DNA from: Marchantia polymorpha subsp. ruderalis
Taxonomy: Eukaryota; Streptophyta; Marchantiopsida; Marchantiales; Marchantiaceae
Direction: 5' to 3'
Length of the DNA: 64,000 nucleotides
Assembly (NCBI GenBank): GCA_037833965.1
Contig: AP031357.1
Coordinates: 23,890,001-23,954,000, forward strand
Part shown: positions 44,477 through 56,029 of the stretch, in pieces
Layout: each line of letters starts with the position of its first letter
Position numbering within the stretch: the stretch's first letter is position 1
Notes under the pieces: model-generated
Told to the model about the DNA's origin: nothing
Seen by the model: the letters and a program-made list of their open reading frames with translations, nothing else
Databases searched by the model: none
Position numbers and translations under genes: made by a program

Positions 44477-44980
44477 CAAGAGATTCATTACACTGTTGCA
44501 AAGTCAATTTTGCGTTGTTTGAAGTGAATAATGAATTGGAGTATGCACTTCAAGCAACATGGAAATTTGATGTATCATAGCTTTGCCGACTCTAATTATG
44601 GGAAGGATTTTGATACTCGGAGGTCGACAATCAAAATTGTTCACAAGCTTGGAAGTATCACAATTGACTGGAGTAGCAAATTCAGTCTACACTAAAAATG
44701 TGAACTATTGAGGCTAAATATTGTGCACTTTTTGACTATTCAAAAGACATTGTTTTCTTACGCTAATTATCTATAAAGTTAGGATTATGTGAAAAGTTAG
44801 CAACCATACTTTGAAGCGACAACCAATCTTGCATCAAATTAGTAGCAATACTATTTTACATGCCAAAAGAAAGTATATAGAAATTCAATATCGTTTAATA
44901 AGGGAAAGAGCAAAGGCAGTAAATTTACAAGTCAATTATATATAGATAAATGAACAAGAAGCAGACTACTAACAAAGGCA

Positions 44981-45311
44981 TTAGATATAGCAAAATTTCC
45001 AATGAATTGAAGAGTTTTGGTAAAAGTAGAACTCCCAACACTTGTCAAATGTTCAAGAACCCACTAGACATAGCAAAATTAACAATGAATTGAAGAGTTT
45101 TGGGAATAGTAGAAATCTAAACGCTTGTCAAATGTTCAAGGAGCCACTAGACATAGTAAAATTTACCATGGATTGAAGAGTTTTGGGAATAGTAGAAATT
45201 ACAACACTTGTCAAATGTTCAAGGAGCCACTAGACATAGTAAAATTTACAATGGATTAAAGAGTTTTGGGAATAGTAGAAATCTAAACACTTGTCAAATG
45301 TTCAAGGAGCC
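44981..45311 (+). repeat. 83-bp tandem array, four units
   Basis: Units begin at 44981, 45064, 45147 and 45230, exactly 83 bp apart. Each derives from the last codons of the copia polyprotein (LDIAKFTM..., TLVKCS). Element F begins at the end of the fourth unit. Confidence 0.9.
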
Positions 45312-48300
45312 TGTAATAACCCACCAAAGGCTAAAACTGCAGTATAGCAGCAAAAGGTCAAACCCACAGGCACAGAGGCAACACACATAGTACTAAATGC
45401 CACGTTTTAACAGACTATTGAGGAGTTTGAATTCTCAGGCTACTGTCACTCCCAGAAATACTGCATGTGCTCAACTCGGAGGTCACTCGGAGGACGCACA
45501 GTGCAGCGTAGTTCACCCCAACACACACCTGAAACTGGAAAAGCACAACTAAGAGATTGATTAGGACCTCTACTTAAGATTCAGGGGGAAGTTTCCCACG
45601 AGTACACTCAGAGGATCTCCAGGTAGTGTTTCCCAACTCCGAATTGACAACTCTTACTGCTAGTGCAGAGCATCTGGGTTGGACTTCCTACTTCGGATGC
45701 GGTACCTTCGTCAAACCGAAGTCACTCTTACGAACAACACACTCAACTCACAAAACGCGCAGACAATACAGAAATCCGAACTGAAAAACTGAGTTGAGAA
45801 AAGATCCAGTGTCACAATTTAACAGTCTATTGACGAGTTTGAATTCTTAGGCACTAGTCATTCCCAGAATTACTGCGGAGGCTATCCCCGAAGGCGCCTC
45901 AAGCAGCATAACACACAACCTGAATTGACAACCAAGGCTTACTCGAAGTAACAAAACTTCACTTTGGCATTCAGAGGGAAAAATTTCGAAGGAGTACAAA
46001 CAGGGACAATCGTCCGAAGGTGTAAGTCCGAACTGCTCAGGTTCTAACTAGACTACACTAGCTCAAAACATTCGGGTGAAGGCCTTCAGTTACAAAATGC
46101 GGTAACTTCGTCAAGCTGTAGCTCCTCTTGCGCGGTGACATAATTAAGGACACAAACACGCAGAGAAAACGAGTTCCTGGACTGCACTTCCGAAACTGGA
46201 AAATCCCCAAGGCAAAACGCATTGAACTACTTTATACAATCTAAAATCCTAACTAACTAACACTCTAGTCTACGCTACACGTCATCTGCTATGCCTCCTG
46301 TGCGAAGGCCGACCGCGCACTGACTCCCTACCCGACCAGTCTTCGGCCCTAGTGCGCAATCCCAGCCGCCGCAACACCGCGATCACCTCTGCCTCGAGGT
46401 TCGCAATGGCGTCTCGCGACCTCGCCAGGAAGGAATCTAACCGCTTCGCTACTCGCCGCCGACTCCGACTGTCACCCGACATTAAGGCCGCTGCAAGAAT
46501 CTCCAACTCGCGCAATGTGACTCTTTCCCGCGCTGCAACCTCCCAGAGAGTGTAACATCTAAGACATCGGTTCACTCGCGCGACTTACTACTCTCGCGTG
46601 CGATCTGTCGCACGCCGGTTGTCGCCTTCAAACTCCACTAACTGCAGCTCTGCATCCGCACGCTGCACTCTCAATTCGTCACACTGCGATTGCAGGCGAC
46701 GAAGTAACTCCTCATCCGCCTTGCGTGCAGTCCGACACTGCTCTAGCAACCGTGTGTGTCGCACAAGCTCCTCTGCCAAGGTGCTATTCTGAATTCGCTC
46801 CGAATGGAGCTCTGCCTCGATCTTTGCACGCTGCTTCTCAAATTCGCGGTGGGCCTCGGCTGCTGCGTCATCGCGCAGCTGCAGTACTGTCTTGTGCAGT
46901 CTCCGCGAGAGTGCAAGATGTCCGTGCAGGGCATCGTTCTTCTCTTCCAACTCTTTGTACTTGTGATCCAGGGAAATCAGCTCGGGATTCGTCGCTACTT
47001 TGATCCGCGTCCAAAACCTGACCAATTCGACGTAGGATCCCCGATGGCGGGTATCAGCATACTTCGCCGCCTTGCGATCAAGGTACTGCAATAGTGGTAC
47101 CACCTGCTCGCACAGCACTCCCGTCGGCGTGCCTTGCACCGACTCCACTTCCTGCTCCTCCGATCCTGAATCGTCCTCTAAGTCGAGGATCTCTGTCGCC
47201 ATAGAAATCCTCGGCGATTCCCTAAAACTGGATCGCGAAGCTTCTTCTACCGCGACCGCCGCTCCACTCCCTGCCAACATCTCCAACGCGGTGGGAGATC
47301 AGGCTTCCGGCGGGCCCGCTTCTCTTTCCCGATCTGCTATCGCCGAAGGCGCTTGTGCTGAAGGCACACATGTCTTCTCCTTCAGGCCTTCGCCCTCCGC
47401 CGATTCCTCAAGTTGGGTCTGCGCCAAAGGCGTCTGACCCGAAGTCCTCTGAGCCGAAGGCTCCTCCCTACACTTCTCCTGCGCCGAAGGCGCTTGAGCC
47501 AAAGTCGAGTCGTCAAAAGGTACTTGCTCAAAGGCAAAGCACTTGTCTGTCGCTGGCACACTGGTCGGTGCCGCATGTTGTCTTCCTTGGCCCGAAGGCC
47601 TTCTTGACTCCTTCGAAGACATCCGTGCCTTCGATGCAGGGAGATCCGTTGTCCTCCCGCTAACTCTTGCACTCGCATCCTTCCCCGAGGATGGCGAGTT
47701 TCTCCTCTCCGCGGCTCGTCCAGTGTCCGTGCTACTTGCCGGCAGAACAAGCTTGGGAGCTTTTTGCTTCGGTCGACTGGAGGGCTCGTGGGTCGCCCCA
47801 CTTCGGGCGGGAGCAACAGGCACTTCTCGCTGACTCTGCTCCGCCTCTCTATCACATTTCCGCTTCCGCGGCACTTGTATTGCTCGTGGTTCTTCTTCGG
47901 CTCGATGTCGAGCTGGTGATGTGCACGCGGGCGTCTCGTCTGTGTTGGTGTCGACCTCGACATCCTTCACGTACCTGCCTGGATTGCTACGTGACAGCAA
48001 GGGAAACTGAACTCGCTTTGATGCTGTCAAGCACACCATCGACCGATAAAAATTAATCAAGAAGTGGGAGAGGTGATTGATCGATCCCCCCTTCTCATCC
48101 TGTGCGTGCTGTCGCGTTGCCTTCCACAGAATCCGAACCCAATGAATCGGAGCTCCAGACAACGCCAGCTCCACAAACCCCACCTGCCAAGAAGTCATGT
48201 AGGTGGTCCGGTTTGGCTGCAAAATCTGGAGGAGTGCTACCGCGACATTCCTCCGCAAGCGATCCTTGTAGTCACGGGTCTTGTACCCGTCCTTGCTGGA

Positions 48301-48776
48301 CTTGCTGTTCTTGAAAAGGGCACGGAAGGACATCTTTTCTTCCTTCGTGACCTGCACACTGTCGCATTCGAAAAGAAGATGGCCTTCTTCTCCTACGCAC
48401 CTTCCCAACACTTGTTCCCAGTCGCTGACTTGCCATCTCTCCGGATGCGGTTGGAATCCGCGCGGAGGTTGGTTCCTCTCCCGTAGCCACTCGCGTATCA
48501 TCTCCGGACACACCCAATTCCATCCCCATAAAAGGAAATTGAGCTTCACCGTCGTCAGCTCGTTCTGAAATGCGGCAGACCAATCTGCGGCACTTTCAGC
48601 GGAACCATCCGCAGCTGAGTGGACCGAGCCATCTTCTTGAAAGTTCATGCGCACCCGGTTTGCTGCTGACGCGAGCTTCTTGCAACTTCTCTTCACTCGC
48701 TACTGCGCGTCGGGAGCTCAGGTGAACTCGCTGCAATCTCTCTCTACACTTCTCGCGCACTCACTCACTTCTCGCA
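45312..48776 (-). mobile_element. Element F, diverged relative of the E family
   Basis: Its 3' end at 45312 begins (plus reading) TGTAATAACCCACCAAAGGC and is identical to the E2 end for 34 bases. The sequence beyond is clearly diverged but collinear: 3' noncoding with TATAAAGTAG (complement of 46230-46236), then the large gene. The 5' segment of E elements (about 1.2 kb) is absent; recognisable similarity stops near 48776. Left flank is GAGCC; no matching duplicate was found on the right, so the 5' boundary and any target duplication are unresolved. It is either truncated or rearranged. Confidence 0.75.
46282..48648 (-). pseudogene. F copy of the E-family large gene, broken
   Basis: Starts at ATG 48648 (MNFQEDG). 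The N-terminal domain is well conserved with E3 (LLWGWNWVCPEMIREWL, TRDYKDRLRRNVAVALLQIL), the middle is low-complexity and diverged, and the C-terminal coiled coil (ELVRHTRLLEQCRTARKADEE) and SRSRRRVAKRLDSFL segment are conserved. TGA at 47299-47301 and consecutive TAG TAA at about 46585-46590 interrupt it; the frame is otherwise kept. Conservation of the two ends but not the linker is what a real protein with two functional regions would show. Confidence 0.8.
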
Positions 48777-48937
48777 CATCGAAGTAATGTGATAGTAAAC
48801 AAGAGCTTGTTCAATGAACATTGTCTTTCTGACTGCCCCTGGAGTGTTGTCTCGAATTGGAAACCAGAGTGATAGATGTATAGATAGATAGTTTATATAT
48901 AGATAAATAAACAAGATGCAGACTACTAACAAAGGTA
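48777..48937 (+). other. Copia-derived sequence to the right of F
   Basis: Contains LTR-like words (AATGAACATTGTC), TCTCGAATTGGAAACCAG (repeated at about 49237) and TATATATAGATAAATAAACAAG, which matches the DNA preceding the left 83-bp array (about 44936-44960). Confidence 0.5.
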
Positions 48938-49219
48938 CTAGATATAGCAAAATTTACAATGAATTGAAGAGTTTTGGGAAAAGTAGAATTCCCAACACTT
49001 GTCAAATGTTCAAGTACCCAGTAGACATAGCAAAATTTACAATGATTTGAAGAGTTTTGGGAATAGTAGAATTTCCAACACTTGTCAAATATTCAAGGAG
49101 GCTCTAGACATAGTAAGATTTACAATGAATTGAAGAGTTTTGGGAACAGTAGAATTTCCAACACTTGTCAAATGTTCAAGGAGCCATTAGACATAGTAAA
49201 ATTTACAATGGATTGAAGA
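48938..49219 (+). repeat. Second 83-bp tandem array, about 3.4 units
   Basis: Units start at 48938, 49021, 49104 and 49187, again exactly 83 bp apart and closely similar to the array at 44981-45311. The array is preceded by the same unique copia sequence, so it is a second copy of the array and not the far half of one split by F. Confidence 0.9.
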
Positions 49220-49567
49220 GTGTCGAGTGTTTGGCGTTCTCGAATTGGAAACCAGTGACCAAACTACGGTCAGTGCTAGGCTAGCAGTTCAGATTTTGTT
49301 GACGTCACCGAGGAGTATCGCATGTAATCTTCTGTCGTGGAGACAAGCACAGATCTGATCTCGTTGTAGAAAAGGCTGCATGTATTTGTGATAACATATT
49401 TTATTGAAATAATGGTTTTCCATCATGATGTTGTTATTTCCACATTTTGTTTATCTTTGTAATATGCATACTAACCTTTTCGTTATCTTTGTAAATAACA
49501 GCATGCTCTTTTGTTGTTTTTGTTGGTCGCCCCCATCCTTTCTATCTTATGAATTGTTGTGGCTACG

Positions 49568-49570
<3 letters not shown>

Positions 49571-49604
<34 letters not shown>
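49571..49604. repeat. (AT)n microsatellite, 17 units
   Basis: Uninterrupted AT dinucleotides. Confidence 0.95.
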
Positions 49605-49605
<1 letters not shown>

Positions 49606-49970
49606 AGCAAGGACAGAGAGTACAATGGCAAGAAGAACTTTTGTTTTACTCCGGCATGAAGTGTCGGCCGTGATGTTTGTGCCACTGTCAGGACATTGGA
49701 ATACTGTACGCTGATTTCATCGCCAACCTGGTAACTTCCAAGTCTATCAATGATATAGTACTCCTATTTGGTGCTACATGAGTTCAAGGAGGAGATTTCA
49801 AACCACGTTGTTACCATCTATAGCAGTCCAGTACCAGGACTTCACTAGTCGCCGATAAGATCCTCTGAGATTCATGAAAGTTACTTGCAACTATATACGC
49901 GCATTTTCCTCATATTTCAAAATTACTACTCATCCTGAGCCCTCTCTATGATCTATCCCATTAAATTTCT

Positions 49971-49992
49971 ATATATATATATATATATATAT
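49971..49992. repeat. (AT)n microsatellite, 11 units
   Basis: Uninterrupted AT dinucleotides. Confidence 0.95.
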
Positions 49993-52737
49993 GTAATAAA
50001 ACATGTCTATCACTTCAAACACTACTCTTCTGTCTATCAAAATTGTACTCTCATTATTTTTGGATCTGTTGGGGAATGAGTCACTGTCATATAAGTGGAA
50101 AAGACATATTTCATATAAATATACAGTCCATTGGTTTAAAATACTAGTATTAGCGGAAAAAGGAAACGAGATCTTTTTACGTTTTAGTTTATAAATGTTA
50201 GTATATCACAATCCAATTTAAAATATGAATATAATTCTGAATTTTATTGGAAGCGTTATCGGGTTATCGGAGGGTAGAGGAAGGCAAGCGTACTGTCATC
50301 TCCTTCTCGTCCTGTGGACTCCATCGCTCCATCATATTGAACAAAGTTACAGAACCGTGCACAGGGAAAAAAATTTAAGATTAATGCCAAAATTAATCTC
50401 CAGCAGATCCAAATTTAATGGGATTGGATGTTCTCAAAGTCTTTTTATTGGAAGAAAGTGAGAAGTCCTTTGAGACCTCTTCCTCTGGATGTTGACTAAT
50501 TTTCGAACCTTCGTCATTTACACGATAAATGACAGTCAAAATCTGACACTTTAAGCTTTACGCATAGCCCTATGCTTTAGGTTTATGCCAACTGAAACTG
50601 CCAAAACCTCTTGCATCCTAGCAAGCGTAAGTTAATCTAATTTTGTTGCTATGTATCTTTTGGTAATCAAAAGGAGAGTCTATCATGCCTCCACAACGTG
50701 CATATAGAAGCAAGAAATGGATATCTTATGAAGATTATATTGGCTCTATTAGGACATGCAGTTGACTAAATCTTCACACTATGCTGGCATCTCGGTTATT
50801 TCTACTTCATTGTGGTCAATTTCTATCTGAGCGCTGATGCTCGTTGCAATTCTCATTTAGTAATTTCGGTTCGGAGTCGGCCTAGCGTATCATATAATTA
50901 AAGCGCAATAGTTTTCTTCTACAGAACTGTGATTTATCTAGCCAGCTATCTGTACAATGTCAGCACATGTTTCTGATTTTTGTGTCCAGAAAGTTTAAGA
51001 GCCATAATTGAGTCCTAAAGTCACAGGTGGAGTTTCCTATGCGTCCATTTCATTATAATCGAACATTTCCTTCAATTGGAAGTAGGTAATGTATGAAATA
51101 TGTAGATTTGTGCGCTCAAAATCTGTACCAGTGATCTACATGAGAACAAGAAGTGGAGTAGATTTAGAATCTCCTAAGTCACCAAGGTTTTCTGCCGAAC
51201 GTTGATATCCAATTACAGCTGGAAGAGCATAATCCGGAATTTCATGTCAATATAAGTTGCAAATCTTGCTTCTCTCAAAGCTGTGAGAGATAGATAAAGA
51301 GATAGAAGTGTTTGCATTTCCAAGAATCCGATACCTAGGGGGGCGCGGAATAGGAACTTTTTCCATAGTTCAGGCCGCTTCTGCTCCAAAGTAGTTAGAT
51401 CAAACTATGTTTGTAAACGGAAAAAGCTATACTCATTATAATTATTGAAAGTGGTGTTGTTTGTGGCATTTGATGATAAATATATCCATAACCTTCAGAC
51501 CCCATCATGGAATGTGGATGAATTCTTCTTTTAAGCATCGGGGAATAAAATGTCTCTGAACTGGATACTAGCAACCAACAAGTATAGCTTGTTTTGGTAG
51601 AAAACTTACAATGGGATGGGATACGCGTTGAGAGTGAACAGATTTATCCAACACACTGAAATCTAGGATTCTGGTTGTGGGCAGTTAATGAGCCTTTAGT
51701 TGTAATCCCCTAAGAGCACTTGAAAGTACATCAGACTCTTACATCGCGAATCTCATAAATCGACGCACAATCTCGTAAAGACTCTCCGAGGAGTCAATAG
51801 CGATACCTGATGCTTATCCACATCCGCGGAGAACATCGTGTCTTGGATAGTTAATATAGCTTGCGTGCACATCAAAATAGTAGCTGATCATACACTTTTA
51901 AGGCTTCTCGGTAACAGGAGGTCTCAAGGAAAGTGGAAGATTGTGGCCCTCGCTATGCACCTGCTGACGATGTAAACCGTACTTGGGGATTGTAGGATCC
52001 TCGACGTCCTCGAAAGTGACCTGATTAAATTGATACCTCCTGCCCTCTCAGGGCTATTGCGAGAAATATTGTCACAATAGTCCATTTTACCAGAAGACAC
52101 TTTCCTCACCTATTTCAGCACTTGAATGCTTTTGGTAGTCGGCAAGTCTAATACTCCTACTGAGCGTTGCTTGCATCCAGAAAGTTGCAGCCCACGCCCT
52201 GCTCCTCTAGCATCAGTTCAACGATGAACAAATTTGTAGGAAATCCGTGGAAAGCGAGTTGTGGTCGGAGAGACATTTGCGCGTCATGACATCCACGAGT
52301 TCACCATAGTTCTTCTTTCAAAGGTGAGAAGCCCGATTTGTGTCAATGTCATTTTCAAGCTTTGTTGTCCGCGACTAGTGAGGAGGAAAATATACAAGCC
52401 AAAGGAGCGGATGAAGGAGCAAAAGGGCAGCAGCCATGAGCAGGAGCAACCAAGACCCAGGCCGGATAAGAGGTGGAGCGATGTGAAGAACGAATGTTGA
52501 GTGGTAACAGAGTTAGACATGAATTTTGGAGCAGACCATGACGCTCTTGTAAACCTGAAGACAATTAGTTAAGCAGATGTACGTTTCCGGTGAACTTTCT
52601 CCATCAGGTTTGCCATGAAGAAGTCTTTGTCAATGAGCTTTACCAGCTCAGAATCATCTTATTGAGAAATACTTACAACATGACCTTAATCGATATATGT
52701 CGCAACGTCACGATCATCAATCACCATTCGATTTCGC

Positions 52738-52757
52738 TTCTTCTTCTTCTTCTTCTC
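52738..52757 (+). repeat. (CTT)n short run
   Basis: About six CTT units just upstream of the NLR fossil. Confidence 0.7.
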
Positions 52758-52807
52758 CTACTTCATTCTTGTATTTCGCTGTTTCTCTGTAGCCTGAAGG
52801 AATTTGA

Positions 52808-54620
52808 GTGGACGTCGTTTGCTCCACGGGAAAAGCAGAAAAATCATTTTGCAACTATGGATTTAGCTCAGATGAAGTTGCCATCTCAATAGCTTTTTGT
52901 TCAGCTTCAATTGCGGAATTTAGAGTCACTGAGATCGGCTATTGCATCGGCAAGACGATCATCGACACCGGCGAAGCAAGTCTTGATGCTCATCGCACCT
53001 CGTTTTTTATACATTTGCTTTGTCCGGATACTAAACAGAGTATGACGCATGGATGGATTAGGTCTCTGGTCGCCAGGAACTTGTTTAAGGTAAAGGGCGA
53101 CGAGTGGAGTCGCACGATGAGCACACGGTTTGTTGATGTCTAAAGGGCAGAAAGACCTCCTTGATCTAGATGATACCGAGACTGAAGATCAGTACGTCGC
53201 CTTCTAGAACCCAGTCGGTTGGGAGCTGGACCTCGTCTGCTGATCAGTTCAAGCATTCAGACGTAGGTCACAGGATCTGCGAAACACCAAGTGCCACTGT
53301 TGTTTGAACCAGATGGAATTCAGCTATTCGTTGAACATGAATGCAAGAGTATGCCGAGGACCACGCCCGAGGAATTTGTGGGGCGAATTGTGGATAAGTG
53401 TGATCGCTTACCTCTGATTGTAAGAAGCTTTGGTAGAAATCTTTGCAGTGAGACGAAAGGAAAAAACTTATTAGAGCTCTGGAAAGATTTCATAAGGCTG
53501 AATTTCCAGATGGCAGTGCCGACGATAAATCTTGGCAGATGTTGGAAAAGACGGAATGGAATCTGGATTTTGTATGGAATATCGAGAGAGTCATGAGGAG
53601 CCGGAGAAGCTCGAACCCACTATGTTTATAGATCTGGCGTGAATATTAGCGAGAAGCAGCAGTATCTCGTGTTGACCTACTCAAATAAGCATGGATGACA
53701 AGATCTCGAGAAATGTCAGTTGACAGTGGACTGAAAAATCCACAGGAAACGTCCCTGACACGCAAGCGGTAATTTTCTGGAGCCTAAACACGCACAGCAT
53801 AGTTTACATTCACGAACTAGCAAGAGACTTGGGAAAGAGCAAATCTAGGCCGGTGGACCAGAGCACTGAGCTTTGCTCGGGGATCTGGCACACGGATGAT
53901 GACTGACTACATCGTACATTCATTAACTCTAGAGATAATGAAAGTACGATGTAGTCAGTCAGCGGACCTCGTCCTCGTGTTTGTACAAGGCGATACTGCC
54001 GAAATCGAGGTGCTGACGGTAGATGGTGGGGATTGAAATGATTCCTCTTGCTCTTAAGCACCTCTTAGATGTGGACTGTAGCTCTATTAACGAGATGTCG
54101 CACTTGCGACATCAGGATCATTCCTGGAATCTGGGTGAGTCGATTCTCCAGTACAAGCAGCAACACGAGATCTTGCCTCAAGTTGGGAGACAGCTTAGAA
54201 ACTTGAAGCATCTGAATATTACCTCCTGCAATAAGACAGAAGGCCTTCTACATTCTCCGGGTGAACTCACCAACCTGGAGGACCTTAATTGGACCTTCGG
54301 TGAAACTTTTGAGGGTTTACCGAAACCCTTGTGACACCCACAGCTGCTCAAGAAGCTTTACATATGAAATCAAAAAATCAGGTTCAAATATAAATCAGTA
54401 TAAATCAGGTATTTCTGATTCTATAGGGCAGCTTAGAATCTTTGCACTTTTTACTTGGAGCAACTTCACGGATTTAGCAGAATCTTTCAAGCATCTTACA
54501 CGATACCAAACTGGTAACTAGCGACAGTGAAAACTTCATGAGGTTACCAGAGTCCAGTCTAGCTTATTGGGCTCAATACTTTCATAAAAAAGGCCTGTCA
54601 GGAGTCCATAATTGACCTCG
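52808..54620 (+). pseudogene. NB-ARC/LRR (NLR) disease-resistance gene fossil
   Basis: Successive plus-strand pieces follow NLR order. A degraded P-loop (EIGYCIGKTIID, near 52935) compares with the family pattern GMGGIGKTT. A kinase-2-like DLLDLDDTETEDQ is at about 53157-53195. The NB-ARC distal part is at 53291-53500 (IQLFVEHECKSMPRTTPEEF, CDRLPLIVRSFG, the second resembling CGGLPLALKVLG). Leucine-rich repeats are at about 54150-54520 (LRNLKHLNITSC, LTNLEDLNWTF, ISDSIGQLRIFALFTWSNF). Stops and frameshifts separate almost every piece. Intact members are intracellular immune receptors; this one cannot be made whole. Which N-terminal class it belonged to is not visible. Confidence 0.75.
53900..53961. 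repeat. 62-bp near-perfect palindrome
   Basis: TGACTGACTACATCGTAC (53900-53917) pairs exactly with 53944-53961. Inside, TTCATTA pairs with TAATGAA and CTCT with AGAG, with only two A/A mismatches, so 29 of 31 positions pair and almost no loop is left. It sits between the NB-ARC and LRR remains of the NLR fossil. Confidence 0.9.
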
Positions 54621-54939
54621 CCTCATTAGGCATCCTATCTGTACGCTGTAAGAATCAGAATGGCCAAGGCTAGTTTAGTAGGTTAATTACGAGAGATTCT
54701 GAACGGTTTGACATCGTACTTGGGACTCACCCAAATTTGATGACCTGTTGAACACCAACGCAGGTAGACTAATATGTGCTGAGGCCCTGGCTGATAAATC
54801 GCCTGCATGTGGCACTCGTGCCAGTGAGCAGAACATGTCTTCGTTCCTTTTCTGATATCCAAAATCGTTGCAAAGTAAATGATCTGGCTCTTGCTTTCAC
54901 ATGCAACGTTACCTTGGATTTCATCCAGCCATCCTCACG

Positions 54940-55190
54940 TACCGAAACCATCAGAGTGAGAATGTCGTTATTCTGGAGTCAAGCGTGCTTGTTCGCTTTA
55001 TGTTGGCTTCGAATGTTCACCTTATTCGCAGTTCTGAAAAGTAACAAGAAAGGACATCGACTGATTATGTGAATGTTTTCGTGGGTAAGGAGGAGGGCCA
55101 CATTAAGTGGACTAAGGGTTTGAGAGAGACAAAAGGCATCAATCCGGAGATCGATTATGCTCTCATCACATCAAAGTCGGACTTCGCTTG
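54940..55190 (+). pseudogene. Unidentified coding remnant
   Basis: One plus frame reads YLGFHPAILTYRN..., NVVILESSVLVRFMLASNVH, a stop, then VNVFVGKEEGHIKWTKGL and EIDYALITSKSDFA to a TGA at 55190. The frame is held on both sides of the stop, suggesting a decayed exon, possibly the C-terminal part of the NLR gene. I do not recognise the domain. Confidence 0.4.
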
Positions 55191-55571
55191 AAGAATCAAA
55201 CATAAGTAGCCCGAGTCTGACAAATGAATACTCCACTCCATGCGAATCTCCCGTGCATAAACTCTTAGCGCATCCAGTTTGACAGGGCAGGGCTTGCCAG
55301 AACATGTTTGATGAGAGCAGTTGGTGTCCGTCTAAGCATGTTTCTGTAAATCCAGATTTACAATAACTAACAGTTGCAGTTATATTATTCCTACCAACTG
55401 CCCTCGTAAGGCGGTGCTGAGCATAGAAACTGTGGATCCCTGCAAGTAGCAAGAAATCGCTGAAAAAAGAACCTTGTGTCGACTGCATGTTTAATGCTCG
55501 ACCAGAAAGACGTTCGATTCAACTGCGGAGAGCACTCACACTCCATCCTGAGGCCTGTACACACCCAAAAA

Positions 55572-55642
55572 TGCATCGGCCGGGAATCGAACCCGGGTCT
55601 GTTCCGTGGCAGGGAACTATTCTACCCCTAGACCACCGATGC
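55572..55642 (-). tRNA. tRNA-Gly (anticodon GCC)
   Basis: 71 nt on the minus strand. The acceptor stem is GCATCGG/CCGATGC with discriminator A. It has a D-arm with GGTCTAGGGGTAGAAT, anticodon stem GTTCC/GGAAC with loop CTGCCAC (anticodon GCC), and T-arm CCCGGGTTCGATTCCCGG. The internal promoter boxes are those of a nuclear tRNA gene, and a run of five T (complement of 55567-55571) follows as a polymerase III terminator. It appears intact and is the only tRNA seen. Confidence 0.96.
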
Positions 55643-55819
55643 TGATATATACACATCTCAACATTTTTTTAACTTACTACTTAAAATTTCATGACATATA
55701 TACTCTTATCTTTATTTTGATATTATTGGTATCTAACCATTTTTTGCCATTCCTTCAATGATCTATAATTCTTGACCATGAATTTGGTATCCACTTGGCC
55801 CCAAGTTCATATCTCTTTA

Positions 55820-56020
55820 CAGACACGAGGGTTTACCCACTTCCTTTGGGGTCTCCATAAGTTGAAAGAACTCTTTGTAAGCGATTGTACTTTCCATTGG
55901 GCTCTTGCTCATTCTTACCAGTCTAGAAGAATTGTTCTCTAATGACAACGATTTCAAGTTCTTACCCGAAATCTTAGCTGAGCTCACACGATTGGGAACT
56001 TTGAAAGTAATGGGGTGAAC
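55820..56020 (+). pseudogene. Leucine-rich-repeat remnant
   Basis: SLEELFSNDNDFKFLPEILA and ELTRLGTLKVMG follow a degraded GLPTSFG...LKELF unit, the typical LRR consensus. It is in the same orientation as the NLR fossil and probably a distal piece of it, with the tRNA gene lying between (on the opposite strand). Confidence 0.6.
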
Positions 56021-56029
56021 ACATTAAAA

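Larger units (their letters stand above)
40590..45311 (+). mobile_element. Decayed Ty1/copia retrotransposon
   Basis: Plus-oriented remains in the correct order. Gag is at about 41075-41371 (QILFLSQQLHSLKMMEGVSV). Protease is at about 41920 (IDSGASNLMTKNKE, cf. family IDSGASNHMT). Integrase is at about 42310-42870 (LELVHTDV-like LNLFTQM, TPQQNGVA-like segment near 42770). Reverse transcriptase is at about 43560-44150, with the catalytic VLLYVDDFLHVGDN at 44070-44112. The RNase H C-terminus is at about 44700-45010 (IEIQYRLIRERAKA, NEQEAD). Many stops and frameshifts make it inactive. The Gag-protease-integrase-RT order identifies the superfamily. No clean LTR pair was found. Confidence 0.8.
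49220..52250. other. AT-rich spacer, no gene recognised
   Basis: It holds the two microsatellites listed separately. The remaining short frames have no motif or splice context. 51880-52250 has a more balanced composition but nothing recognisable. Confidence 0.45.
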
